This document shows, piece after piece, positions 1 to 8,969 of a DNA stretch of 37,260 nucleotides (position 1 is its first letter; the number at the start of each line of letters is the position of its first letter). A program made the position numbers and the translations under genes. The stretch lies in the NCBI RefSeq assembly GCF_022179385.1, contig NZ_BPQS01000049.1, positions 1-37,260 of the forward strand. The letters run 5' to 3'. Source of the DNA: Methylobacterium longum. GTDB lineage: Bacteria > Pseudomonadota > Alphaproteobacteria > Rhizobiales > Beijerinckiaceae. The notes under the pieces are model-generated. The model did no database searches. It was not told the DNA's origin and saw only the letters and a program-made list of their open reading frames with translations.

Positions 1-1
1 G

Positions 2-3000
2 ACCCTGGCGCTCGCCGACAGCGAAACCGTCGGATCCCTCGCCGGCCAGGGCCGCGTCGCGCTGGGCGCCGCCCGCCTCACCGCCGGCGGCGACGGAACC
101 TCAACCACCTTCGACGGAACCCTCGACGGTACCGGAGGCCTGACCAAAGCAGGACCCGGAACCCTCACCCTCACCCGCGCCAGCACCTTCACCGGGCCGG
201 CCATTCTGGCGGCCGGCGGCCTCGGCCTAACCGCCACCGCCAGCCTCGTCGCCCCGATGTTCACCCAGCCCGGCACCACCCTGGTCAACGCCGGAACCCT
301 GGCCGGCGGCCTCACCAATGCCGGCACGGCGCTCAATGGCGGCCTGATCAGCGGCGGCGCCGCCAATCTCGGCAGCCTGACCCTCACCGGCATGATCGCG
401 GGCGGGCTGACCAACACCGGCATCGTCACGGCCAGCGCCGGCCGCATCGACGGCGCCATCCGCAACGACGCCGGGCTCTTCACGGTCTCAGGCGCTGTGG
501 CCAGCGACGGCACCTTCGCCAACGCCCTCGGCGCGACCCTCACGGTCACCGGCGCCTACAGCCTCGGTGGGCCGCTCGCCAATGCCGGCGCCGTCACGGT
601 CGCGCAAACCGCCAGCCTGACGGCGCCGGCGGGCCTCGGCAACGCCGGCAGCCTCGCGAACGGCGGGACGATCACAGGCCCGGTCGCGAACACCGGTACG
701 CTTACGACGAGCGGAACCATCGCCGGCAGCCTCAACAACGACGGTTGGGCCCAGAACAGCGGCGCCATCGCGGGTGGCGTGTCGAACAGCGGCACGCTCG
801 CCACCAGCGGCACCCTCTCGGGCGGGCTGACCAACATCGGCTCCGTCACGGCCAGCGCCGGTCGGATCGACGGTGCCATCCGCAATGACGCCGGGGCCAT
901 CGCCGTCTCCGGGGTGGTCGCCAGCGACGGCACATTCGCCAACGCCGCCAGCGCGACCCTCACGGTCACCGGCGCCTACAGCATCGCCGGGCCGCTCACC
1001 AACGTCGGCACCGTCACGGTCGCCAATAGCGGCCGGCTCGTGGCATCAGGGGTCGCCAATGCGGGCCTGCTCACCGTGATGCAGAATGGCAGCGTGATCG
1101 ACGACCTGCTCAACACCGGTCGCCTCGTCAACGCTGGCAGCTACACTGCCGACGTCGTCAATACCGCCGGCTCCACGCTCGTCAACACCGGCACCTTCAC
1201 GACAGTCTCCGCGCCGTTCGCCAATGCCGGGACCCTGATCAGCACGGGAACTCTCGCGGGGGGGCTGGTCAACACCGGCGTCGTGCAGGTCTCGGGCGTG
1301 CTGGCGGGTGGTGTGAGCAACGCCGTCGGCGCCACGTTCGCACTCACCGGACCGACCACCGGCATTGGCCGCCTCACCAACGACGGCAGCCTCGATCTCG
1401 GCCGCACCGACTTCACGGTCGGATCGCTGGCCGGCGCCACGCCGGAGGCCGTGCTGGGCAACGGTCAGATCACCGTCGGCGGCGACGGCACCTCCACCGG
1501 CTATACCGGCCGGATTGTCGACGGCGCGACCCCGACCGGCCTGACCAAGGTCGGGCCCGGAACCCTGACCCTGTCGGGGCTCAGCCCCCTGTCCGGACCG
1601 GTCCGTGTGCTCGGCGGCGAACTCGCCGTCACTGGGGCCCTGCCCAACGCCGCCCTCGCGATCGGGCCTGGCAGCCTGCTCACCGGCGCAGCCCGGCTCG
1701 GCAGCGTGAGCCTTGGCGCCGGCGCGACGCTCGCCCCGGCCATTGCCGCGGGTGGGATGGGCCGGTTCAGCGTGGCCGGCAACCTCCTTCTGGCTCCGGG
1801 GGCGGTATACCGGGTCGACGCCACCGCGGACGGCCGCGCCGACCGGGTCGACGCCGCCGGCAGCGCTACCGTGGCGGGTGCCACCGTCCAGGCGGTTGCC
1901 GGCGTCGGTCAATATGGGCCGCGCACCCGCTACACGATCCTCACCGCGGCGGGTGGCGTGCAGGGACGGTTTGCTGGGGTGAGCAGCAACTTCGCTTTCC
2001 TGACGCCGTTTCTGGGCTATGCCGCCGAAGCCGTCACGTTGACCCTGGCGCGCAACGACCTCGACTTCGCCGTAGTGGCGCACACGCGCAACCAGCGCGC
2101 GTCCGCAGCGGCCGCACAAGCCGGCGCGGTCGGCTCGCCGCTCTACGACGCAGTGGCGATACTGTCGGCGCCCCAGGCGCGGGCAGTGTTCGCCGCGTTG
2201 TCCGGCGACGGGCATGCCTCCCTCGTTTCGACCGTCTTCGCCAATGCCGGTCTGCTGCGCGAGGCGGTGCTCGACCGTCTGCGCTGGGACGCGGCACCGG
2301 CAGCGCGGCCCGGTGAGGGACCGGAGCCGGCCGTGAGCCTGTGGGGCCAGGGACTTGGCAGCGCCGGGTACGTGCGCACGGACGGCAACGCCGCCGGCCT
2401 GTCGCGCCACAGCGCAGGCTTCATCTTAGGCCTAGACGGACGGGTCAAAACCTCGCTTGGCGCCCTGCGAATGGGCGCGGTCGGCGGCAGCCTGGAGGCG
2501 GGCTCTGCTGGTCCGGCCCAGGTACAGACCGGCGCGCTGACGAGCACGTTCGGAGGCGTCTACGGCAGCCTGGAAGCGGGATCGGCCGTGCTGCGGTTCG
2601 CGGCGTTGGCGGCGGACGATCCAGCCCAGCTCAGGCGTGTGGTTGCGTTCCCCGGTCTGTCGGACAGCGCCACGGCGCGGCTGAGTGGGCACAGCGTGCA
2701 GGGCTTCGGCGAGGCGGGCTATCGGATCGGCCTGACCGAGGCGGTGGAACTGGAGCCGTTCGCCGGCGGGGCGGTGGTGTCAGTCACGCGCGAGCGCTTC
2801 GAAGAGCGGGGCGGGGCGGCCACGCTGGCCAGCTCTGGGCATGAGCACAGGGTGCCCAGCGCTACGATGGGCTTGCAGATGCGGGTACAGCTGGATCGCG
2901 ACGATCTTGGGCCGGCGTTCGTGCATGGGATGATCGCCTACCGGCGGTCATTCGGCGACCTGGTACCGAGTGTGCCGCTGACATTCCGGGGGACTGGGGC

Positions 3001-3169
3001 ACGGTTCGCAAGTCGGGGCCTGCCGCTCGACCGGGACGCGCTGGTGAGCGAGGTCGGGCTTGGACTGATGCTGGCGCCGGGCCTGAGCGCCGGGCTGTCT
3101 TACACCGGACAGATCGGCGCACGCGCCCAGGACCACGCTGCCAAGGGGGGCTTGGTGTACAAATTCTGA
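2..3169 (+). CDS. autotransporter adhesin, 5' end missing
   Basis: The frame is open from the window edge, so this is the C-terminal 1055 residues of a longer protein. A type V (autotransporter) protein carries a passenger across the outer membrane through its own C-terminal beta-barrel. The passenger here is built of Gly/Asn/Thr-rich strands with the recurring pattern N-x-G-T-L-x-G-G-L, as in beta-helical adhesins. Two segments (about 40-240 and 1410-1760) match the autotransporter-associated beta-strand repeat, with the shared phrase GGDGTST and a later GPGTLTL. The barrel runs from about 2325 (SLWGQGLGS) to the final residues LVYKF, ending in the usual terminal Phe. The start codon and signal peptide lie outside the window. 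The ligand is unknown; a role in adhesion or biofilm is inferred from the family. Confidence in the class is high. Confidence 0.93.
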   Translation, partial: TLALADSETVGSLAGQGRVALGAARLTAGGDGTSTTFDGTLDGTGGLTKAGPGTLTLTRASTFTGPAILAAGGLGLTATASLVAPMFTQPGTTLVNAGTLAGGLTNAGTALNGGLISGGAANLGSLTLTGMIAGGLTNTGIVTASAGRIDGAIRNDAGLFTVSGAVASDGTFANALGATLTVTGAYSLGGPLANAGAVTVAQTASLTAPAGLGNAGSLANGGTITGPVANTGTLTTSGTIAGSLNNDGWAQNSGAIAGGVSNSGTLATSGTLSGGLTNIGSVTASAGRIDGAIRNDAGAIAVSGVVASDGTFANAASATLTVTGAYSIAGPLTNVGTVTVANSGRLVASGVANAGLLTVMQNGSVIDDLLNTGRLVNAGSYTADVVNTAGSTLVNTGTFTTVSAPFANAGTLISTGTLAGGLVNTGVVQVSGVLAGGVSNAVGATFALTGPTTGIGRLTNDGSLDLGRTDFTVGSLAGATPEAVLGNGQITVGGDGTSTGYTGRIVDGATPTGLTKVGPGTLTLSGLSPLSGPVRVLGGELAVTGALPNAALAIGPGSLLTGAARLGSVSLGAGATLAPAIAAGGMGRFSVAGNLLLAPGAVYRVDATADGRADRVDAAGSATVAGATVQAVAGVGQYGPRTRYTILTAAGGVQGRFAGVSSNFAFLTPFLGYAAEAVTLTLARNDLDFAVVAHTRNQRASAAAAQAGAVGSPLYDAVAILSAPQARAVFAALSGDGHASLVSTVFANAGLLREAVLDRLRWDAAPAARPGEGPEPAVSLWGQGLGSAGYVRTDGNAAGLSRHSAGFILGLDGRVKTSLGALRMGAVGGSLEAGSAGPAQVQTGALTSTFGGVYGSLEAGSAVLRFAALAADDPAQLRRVVAFPGLSDSATARLSGHSVQGFGEAGYRIGLTEAVELEPFAGGAVVSVTRERFEERGGAATLASSGHEHRVPSATMGLQMRVQLDRDDLGPAFVHGMIAYRRSFGDLVPSVPLTFRGTGARFASRGLPLDRDALVSEVGLGLMLAPGLSAGLSYTGQIGARAQDHAAKGGLVYKF
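399..1023 (+). repeat. 420-bp-period direct duplication in the autotransporter passenger
   Basis: Bases 399-603 and 819-1023 align without gaps at an offset of exactly 420 bp (140 codons). Most differences fall at third codon positions. Shared peptide phrases include TASAGRIDGAIRND and ASDGTFANA. The period keeps the reading frame, so the passenger appears to have grown by in-frame duplication followed by mostly silent divergence. Confidence 0.85.
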
Positions 3170-3183
3170 GAGTGCATTGGGGA

Positions 3184-3490
3184 TCAGACTGCGGTTTGAC
3201 AGAACTTCAGGGCCATGTGTCGGATGGACGCGAGAAGGAGGAAAGCACCGGCGGCATCCCAAAGTCTCAGCCAGCCCGTGACAGCGGGTGTGCCAAGCGT
3301 AAGGTTCGCTCCACGATCCTGCGCTTGGGCAGCACAACGAGATCCTTCCCCTGATCGAAGCGTTTGATGACGAGCAGCCTGCGCCGGCGGCAAATCCGGC
3401 GCAGGCCCGTTCGAAGGCCGGCCCCCCATATCTCCTGTCGGCGTAGGGCCGCGGCAGGAACGGAGCGCGCCCGAACAGGGTCGCCCTCAC
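3184..3490 (-). pseudogene. IS5-family transposase fragment, frameshifted
   Basis: On the minus strand three reading frames together give the C-terminal part of an IS5-type DDE transposase. In order they read FLPRPYADRRYGGPAFERA, then VIKRFDQGKDLVVLPKR followed by RIVERT, then GAFLLLASIRHMALKF. These match the family blocks around YADxGYxGP, the IVKR...VVLPKRWxVERT block and the terminal AFLxLASIRLM block. A stop and at least two frame changes separate the pieces, so no functional protein is made. The N-terminal two thirds and the terminal inverted repeats were not found. It sits directly downstream of the autotransporter. The family call is from memory of the motif set. Confidence 0.75.
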
Positions 3491-3599
3491 CTGGACGTCG
3501 TGGCGCGCGCGCGGCGCGCCGCGGGCTCCATCAGCGGATGCATTCGATCGCGATGCCGATCTCCAGATCCCACCAAATCTGTTCGGTGATGACAGCGAC

Positions 3600-3855
3600 C
3601 TGCATGGCCACCGGATGAGAGGGTGCGCGTCAGACCTGAACCGATCCGCGTCCTTGGTTCAGGCCTGGCAGACCGTCTGAAACACGGTTTTCAGTGCTGC
3701 GCCTTGACGCGCTTGGCGAAGGTGTAAGCTGTGACGAAGGCAGAGACAGGCGCCTCCAAGCGCCTCGTCTTCGTCGTGAAAGACCTTGTCGGTGGCATCC
3801 GCGGTCGTTCGGTTCATGCGCTCGGCCTGCCCATCACCGTGCATCGCAACGGATG
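3600..3855 (-). pseudogene. IS481-type transposase C-terminal fragment, disrupted
   Basis: The minus strand reads GDGQAERMNRTTADATDKVF, then ALKTVFQTVCQA, a stop codon, and TKDADRFRSD. IS481/integrase-core transposases end with NGQxERMNRTIKDATVKRF, a YNFAxRLKxLxGLTPYE block and W(T)xxPDRF, so the order and content match. The stop codon replaces the expected Trp, and the middle block is out of frame. Only the last third of the catalytic domain is recognisable. An imperfect inverted repeat (3631-3642 against 3656-3667, 11 of 12) lies inside the remnant. With the IS5 fragment it marks this interval as an insertion-sequence graveyard. Confidence 0.72.
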
Positions 3856-4942
3856 AATTTCTGCCGTTCCGCCCGGGAGTGGCAACGGCATCGCAGCGAT
3901 CGGCGCCACCCCGCCAACTCACGAACCGAGCGATTTTCGCAATCGCACCTGTTCGCCGACACGGCTCAGCGCACCACTTCGACCGGAAGACCGGAAATCT
4001 TCAAGGTCGCCCAGGCACGATGCAGTGTAAGGACGAGTACGCCGAGCTTGATCGCCGGCGCCATGCATGTTCGATCATCGAGGTCGCTTCCGCACTGAGG
4101 CGTCGCGACGGTCAAGAGTGCAGCCGCAAACGCGGCCTCTCGATCGTGGGCATGCAGGTCGAGGCGCAGTTCCTGCACCATTTCTCCGATAACCGGCAGC
4201 ATCAAGCCTCTATCGAGCCGGGCTTTGACGGGTTCCTAAAGTTTGACCCTGGACATGCCAGCCTGACCGACGCCTCCAGCCACCAGGGCCGCTCCAGGCT
4301 CGCCACGCAGCACTGCGATGACGGCTGAAATGTCGAGCGACAACCGAGCTCACGCGGTGGCGTCCTGGCCAGCGCCGTCATCAGTGCGAGGCTCAGCGAG
4401 AGATGCAGCCGAGTCGGCATTATCCCGGGTGTGCTCGCTGTAGAGAGCCTGAAGCTTGGTGAAGGCATTCGTGATCGGCGACAGGCGCACCTCGGGGCCG
4501 TCGACAGGAACGGGGTGACGGTCGAACGGCCCGTCGACGTCAGTTTCCGGTTCCAGATGCAAGAATCCCAGGAGGCATCGCGTTCTGCGGTGGATGCGCA
4601 GCAATCCCACCGGTGCGATTGAGCGACTGCCCGGCAGTCCGAACCGAGGCATTATCGATGTGCGTGGTATAAATTTAAAGTTGGTGGCCCGGGCGCTTCA
4701 TCGGCCGGCCAGTGGCGGGCCGTCACTGACGGTCACCTTCCGGACCTTCGGCGTAGCCCGCCCCGAGGCGCGTCGCGACTCAGGCCGCAGCGTGAAGAAC
4801 GGCGCCGAGATCTGCACGACGCTGACCGGACTGGCACAATCCGGTTCCTATTCCTCCAGCCGATGAACTGTAACACGCTCGGCCTCGATCTCTGTCCGTT
4901 GAGGCGTTACAAACGCGGCCACGTTCGAAGGTGGGGGTATAG
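3856..4942. other. gene-poor tract, no supportable gene
   Basis: Open frames exist on both strands (for example 3966-4205 minus and 4350-4652 minus). None shows a recognisable domain, a convincing ribosome binding site or the codon bias of the neighbours. The tract follows the transposase fragments and is probably degraded mobile-element DNA, but I recognise no further transposase motif in it. Confidence 0.5.
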
Positions 4943-5236
4943 GTGCCTGGATCCAAACCGACCCATCCGGGCATCGTCCTGATCGATCGTGGAGTGTCGG
5001 GGTTCGGCGTGTCGGTGATCCGGGACGCGCAATCGGTTCGTTCGCCGCGGGACTCTGCACCGCATCCCGACCTGACACGCCGCCATGGCATCGACAGGGC
5101 CGTGCGGCTCGTCCGCCTGCACGGCCGGTGCTGGACAAGTCTGCAGCGGGAATACGATCCGGCGGTGCGAAGGTTGATGGCGCTGAGATCCTGTCTCGTA
5201 CCCGCGCCCTGTCGGCCACGGTCAGAACGGAGCTGA
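4943..5236 (+). CDS. possible small gene directly before the KaiC-like gene
   Basis: A GTG-initiated frame of 97 codons begins 5 bases after a strong Shine-Dalgarno-like run (AAGGTGGGGG). It ends with TGA at 5234-5236, directly against the ATG of the KaiC-like gene at 5237. That arrangement would suit a first gene of the operon. Against it, third-position G/C bias looks weaker than in neighbouring genes, the protein is Arg/Pro/Ser-rich without a recognisable fold, and no homologue comes to mind. It may simply be the leader region of the KaiC-like gene. Treat as speculative. Confidence 0.22.
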   Translation: MPGSKPTHPGIVLIDRGVSGFGVSVIRDAQSVRSPRDSAPHPDLTRRHGIDRAVRLVRLHGRCWTSLQREYDPAVRRLMALRSCLVPAPCRPRSERS

Positions 5237-6769
5237 ATGCCTATGACCGCCGACACTGCGCCGAAGCATGAGCAGACCGACAAGCGGAACAACAAGGCGA
5301 AGCTCGGCATCGTGGGCTTCGACGACGTGCTCGGCGGAGGCCTTGCGCGCGAGCGCCTATACCTGCTTGAAGGCACCCCCGGCACTGGCAAAACGACGAT
5401 CGCCATGCAGTTCCTCCTGGAGGGCGCCCGCCGGGGCGAGCGCGGCCTGTACATCAGCCTGTCGGAAACTGAGGCTGAACTGCGCGGCAGCGCCGCCTCC
5501 CACGGCTGGACGATCGGTCCGGAGATCGACGTCTTCGAGCTGATCCCGCCCGAGAGCCTGCTCGACGCTGAGCAGCAGCAGAGCCTGCTGTATTCGTCCG
5601 ACCTCGAGCTCGGCGAGACCACAAGGGCGATCTTCGAGCGTATCGAGGCGGTGCGACCCGCGCTCGTCGTGCTGGACAGTCTGTCCGAGATCCGCCTCCT
5701 GGCAGGCAGTTCCCTGCGCTATCGCCGGCAGCTCCTGGCGCTCAAACACTATTTCGCCCGCCAGGGCGCCACGGTGCTGCTGCTCGACGATCTCACCGCC
5801 GACGCCCTCGACAAGTCGGTGCACAGCATCGCCCACGCGGTCTTCCGCCTGGAGGAACTCGCCCCGGATTACGGCGCGGAGCGGCGGCGGCTGAGGGTCG
5901 TCAAGTACCGTGGCCAGCGCTTTCGCGGCGGCTATCATGACTTCAATGTCGCCACCGGCGGCGTGCAGGTGTTTCCCCGCCTGATCGCTCTGGAACACAA
6001 GAGTGCCTTCAAGCGCGATCGCCTCAGGAGCGGTGTTGACGAACTCGACGCGCTGCTCGGCGGCGGCATCGACGCGGGATCCAGTACGTTGATCCTGGGC
6101 CCGGCCGGGACCGGCAAGTCGCTGCTCGCGGTCCAGTACGTCGTGGCAGCCATCGCGCGCGGCGAGCGGGCGGCGATGTTCATCTTCGATGAGGAGCTCG
6201 GTCTGCTGCTGGCGCGCACCCGGACGATGGGCTTCGATCTCGCCGGCCTGCGCGACAGCGGCCACCTCACGATCGATCAGGTCGACGCGGCCGAGCTTTC
6301 GCCAGGCGAGTTCGCCCACTTGGTGCGCTCCCAGGTCGACGAGGCGCAGGTCAAGACGGTGGTGATCGACAGCCTCAACGGCTACCAAGCGTCGATGCCC
6401 GATCAGAGCGCACTGATCCTACACATCCACGAGTTGATTCAGTACCTCAACCGCCAGGGGGTCGCCACCTTCCTGACGGTCGCCCAGCACGGACTCGTGG
6501 GCGACATGAGGAGCCCGATCGACGTCACCTACCTCGCCGACACGGTCGTGCTGCTCCGCTACTTCGAGGCGCTCGGGACGGTTCGGCGGGCCATTTCGGT
6601 GGTTAAGAAGCGCACCGGCGCGCACGAGGACACGATCCGCGAATACTCCATCACCGGCACCGGATTGCGCGTCGGTGAGCCGCTTCGCAGCTTCCAGGGC
6701 GTACTTCGGGGTGTGCCGACGCTGGTGCGCGGCGGCGATGCGGAGCTGCTCGACAGCGGCGACCTGTGA
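5237..6769 (+). CDS. KaiC-family double-domain RecA-type ATPase
   Basis: A 510-residue protein with two KaiC/RecA-like ATPase domains (about 22-250 and 258-500), the size of cyanobacterial KaiC. Walker A motifs are GTPGTGKT (46-53) and GPAGTGKS (288-295). Walker B aspartates are in VVLDSLSE (D147) and VVIDSLNGY (D378). The catalytic acidic pair is SE (76-77) in the first domain and DEE (318-320) in the second. By hand alignment the KaiC phosphosites S431/T432 correspond to T431/Y432 here (VTYLADTV). The ATG follows GGAG by 4 bases; a second ATG six bases on is also possible. The stop overlaps the GTG of the downstream kinase (GTGA), so the two are translationally coupled. No kaiA or kaiB is in the window. 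The likely role is a signalling ATPase working with that kinase rather than a full clock; this is inferred from context. Confidence 0.9.
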   Translation: MPMTADTAPKHEQTDKRNNKAKLGIVGFDDVLGGGLARERLYLLEGTPGTGKTTIAMQFLLEGARRGERGLYISLSETEAELRGSAASHGWTIGPEIDVFELIPPESLLDAEQQQSLLYSSDLELGETTRAIFERIEAVRPALVVLDSLSEIRLLAGSSLRYRRQLLALKHYFARQGATVLLLDDLTADALDKSVHSIAHAVFRLEELAPDYGAERRRLRVVKYRGQRFRGGYHDFNVATGGVQVFPRLIALEHKSAFKRDRLRSGVDELDALLGGGIDAGSSTLILGPAGTGKSLLAVQYVVAAIARGERAAMFIFDEELGLLLARTRTMGFDLAGLRDSGHLTIDQVDAAELSPGEFAHLVRSQVDEAQVKTVVIDSLNGYQASMPDQSALILHIHELIQYLNRQGVATFLTVAQHGLVGDMRSPIDVTYLADTVVLLRYFEALGTVRRAISVVKKRTGAHEDTIREYSITGTGLRVGEPLRSFQGVLRGVPTLVRGGDAELLDSGDL

Positions 6770-8478
6770 ACGCGCGCGACGATGCAGTCTCCGAGCGCGT
6801 GCTGATCCTCGCGCCGCACGGACGGGACGCCGCTCTGGCGCTTCAGCTTCTGAGAAGCGCCGATTTGACCGCGCAGGTCGTGGCGGACCTGCCTGGGCTG
6901 GTGCGGGAGCTGATGGCGACCGCCGGTGCGGTGCTGGTGACCGAGGAGGCAATGCGCACCGCCGACGTGGCCGATCTCAGCCGGTGGGTCGAGGCGCAGC
7001 CGGCCTGGTCGGACATGCCGTTCATCCTGCTCACGCGTCAGGGCGGTGTCGATCGCAATCCCACCGCGGCGCGGCTGTCCAGGATCCTGGGGAACGTCAG
7101 CTTCCTGGAACGCCCGTTCCATCCGACGACGCTGATCAGCGTCGTCATGGCGGCCCTGCGCGGGCGCAGGCGCCAGTACGAGGCGCGGGCGCGACTCGAC
7201 GAGCTGCATGCCCGTGAGGCGCAACTGCGCGAGCTGAATGCGACGCTGGAGAGCCGCGTAGCGCTGGCCGTCGATGAGCGCACGCTGGCCGAGGAGGCCC
7301 TGAGGCAGTCGCAGAAGATGGAGGCGGTCGGCCAGCTCACCGGCGGCGTGGCGCACGACTTCAACAACCTGCTCACCATCATCCGCTCGTCGGTGGACTT
7401 CCTGCGCCGGCCCAATCTGCCGGAGGATCGCCGGCGCCGGTACATGGACGCCGTATCGGACACCGTCGATCGCGCCGCCAAGCTCACCGGGCAGCTGCTC
7501 GCCTTTGCCCGCCGCCAAGCTCTCAAGCCGGAGACCTTCGAGGTCGGCGGCTGCCTGCGGGACGTGGCCGACATGCTCGACACCGTCACCGGCGCACGGA
7601 TCCACGTGGTGTTGGAAACGCCGGAGGAGGATTGTCACGTCCATTGCGATCGCAGCCAGTTCGAGACGGCGCTGATCAACATGGCGGTCAATGCCCGGGA
7701 CGCCATTGAGGGGGAGGGCACGCTCGTCCTGCGGCTCGCCTGCGGCCAGCCGATGCCGGCCATTCGCGGGCATGTCGGTTCGCGCGCCCACTTCGTGGCG
7801 GTCTCGCTCTCCGACAACGGCAGCGGTATCGCGCCGGAACAGCTCAGTCGCATCTTCGAGCCGTTCTTCACCACGAAGGAGGTGGGTAAAGGCACCGGTC
7901 TCGGCCTCTCACAGGTTTTCGGGTTCGCCAAGCAGTCGGGCGGTGACGTCGACGTGTCGAGCAGGCTCGGCGTCGGCAGCGTGTTCACCCTGTACCTGCC
8001 CGAGGTCACCGCCCCAGTCGAAGCCGTCGACGCACGTCCGATCCCCACCGGCAGAACGGATGGGTTGGGTCGACGGGTCTTGGTGGTGGAGGACAACGTC
8101 GAGGTCGGCCGCTTCGCCACGCAGATCCTGGAAGATCTCGGCTACGCTACGGAGTGGACGGCGAACGCCGAGGCGGCCCTGGAGCGGCTCGGGCCGGATG
8201 GCGGTGGCGTCGACGCGGTATTCTCGGACGTCGTGATGCCGGGCATGGGCGGGGTCGCATTGGCTGAGGCGCTGCGTCAGCGGCTGCCACATCTCCCGGT
8301 CGTGTTGGCCTCCGGCTACAGCCATGTGCTGGCGGAGGAGGGGGTGCACGGCTTCGAGTTGCTGCACAAGCCGTACTCGGCCGAGCAACTCTCGCGTGTC
8401 TTGTGCCGGATGCTCGGTGATCGCACGGTGCAGCCGAGCCTGATCGGAGATCAGGGCACCCGCCAGACACGGCGCTGA
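6766..8478 (+). CDS. hybrid sensor histidine kinase with C-terminal receiver
   Basis: A 570-residue cytoplasmic hybrid kinase without membrane segments. Residues 1-130 form a receiver-like fold in which the usual phospho-Asp position reads VTEE, so it is probably a pseudo-receiver. A coiled linker (135-185) leads to the HisKA domain with H197 in GGVAHDFNN. The ATPase domain shows the N box (N309), the G1 box DNGSGI (350-355) and GTGLG (376-380). The C-terminal receiver (437-552) has E442/D443, phospho-acceptor D488 (FSDVVMPGMGG) and K535. The GTG start overlaps the stop of the KaiC-like gene by four bases, with no independent ribosome binding site evident, so its translation probably depends on the upstream gene. 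Lacking transmembrane input, it may sense through the pseudo-receiver or by contact with the KaiC-like ATPase (inference). No terminator is obvious after the stop. Confidence 0.93.
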   Translation: MNARDDAVSERVLILAPHGRDAALALQLLRSADLTAQVVADLPGLVRELMATAGAVLVTEEAMRTADVADLSRWVEAQPAWSDMPFILLTRQGGVDRNPTAARLSRILGNVSFLERPFHPTTLISVVMAALRGRRRQYEARARLDELHAREAQLRELNATLESRVALAVDERTLAEEALRQSQKMEAVGQLTGGVAHDFNNLLTIIRSSVDFLRRPNLPEDRRRRYMDAVSDTVDRAAKLTGQLLAFARRQALKPETFEVGGCLRDVADMLDTVTGARIHVVLETPEEDCHVHCDRSQFETALINMAVNARDAIEGEGTLVLRLACGQPMPAIRGHVGSRAHFVAVSLSDNGSGIAPEQLSRIFEPFFTTKEVGKGTGLGLSQVFGFAKQSGGDVDVSSRLGVGSVFTLYLPEVTAPVEAVDARPIPTGRTDGLGRRVLVVEDNVEVGRFATQILEDLGYATEWTANAEAALERLGPDGGGVDAVFSDVVMPGMGGVALAEALRQRLPHLPVVLASGYSHVLAEEGVHGFELLHKPYSAEQLSRVLCRMLGDRTVQPSLIGDQGTRQTRR

Positions 8479-8969
8479 GGATACCGAACCACCGGACATG
8501 CTCGGCGGGGCTCGCTCCGGATGGCTGAAAATGCGGCGGGAGTTCGGACCGTTCACGCCGGAAGCGCTGAGCCCATGCTGACCGTGGCTGTCGCCATCGT
8601 ACGGCTCAGGCCCTCCGGAGCAGGCTAGTCGGTCGGCAGCTTCTCGGCCTGCGGACGAGTGCTGATCGCTCCGGCTCCGTCGATCCAGGGGCGGATTGCG
8701 CGCCGAACAGCGCGGTGCTCCCACGGCTCGGGTCAGCAGCCGCTGCCGCCTCGAGCGCGCAGTCGGGCATCTCGGACAGGCGGTGCGGTTCCCCGCGGCC
8801 GGTGGTCTTTCTTCAACTCCGGAGAGCTGTTGCCCCGGGACCGAGACAGCCACCAGTGGGTGGATTGGCCCGCGCGCCCGCCTCGCGTTAGCTCCTGGCG
8901 GCGAGAAGGCGCATAGAGGGGCGTTCCCTCGCGCAATCCTGTGTCCTGGGCCACGAAGCGGAGGCCGTG
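8479..8969. other. intergenic, nothing recognised
   Basis: A stretch of 491 bases between the kinase gene and the small gene at 8970. Overlapping open frames are present but none has a domain, a ribosome binding site or coherent codon bias. No terminator with a T tract was seen after the kinase. Confidence 0.5.

Noticed and set aside
1046..2410. Long minus-strand frame under the autotransporter (454 codons)
   Set aside because: It is the antisense of the beta-strand repeats, has no domain and its length follows from the G+C bias of the sense gene.
3631..3667. Inverted repeat as a terminator
   Set aside because: It lies inside the IS481-type remnant and has no T tract.
5357..6388. Minus-strand frame of 343 codons under the KaiC-like gene
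   Set aside because: Antisense shadow of a gene with two intact Walker motifs; no domain or start signal.
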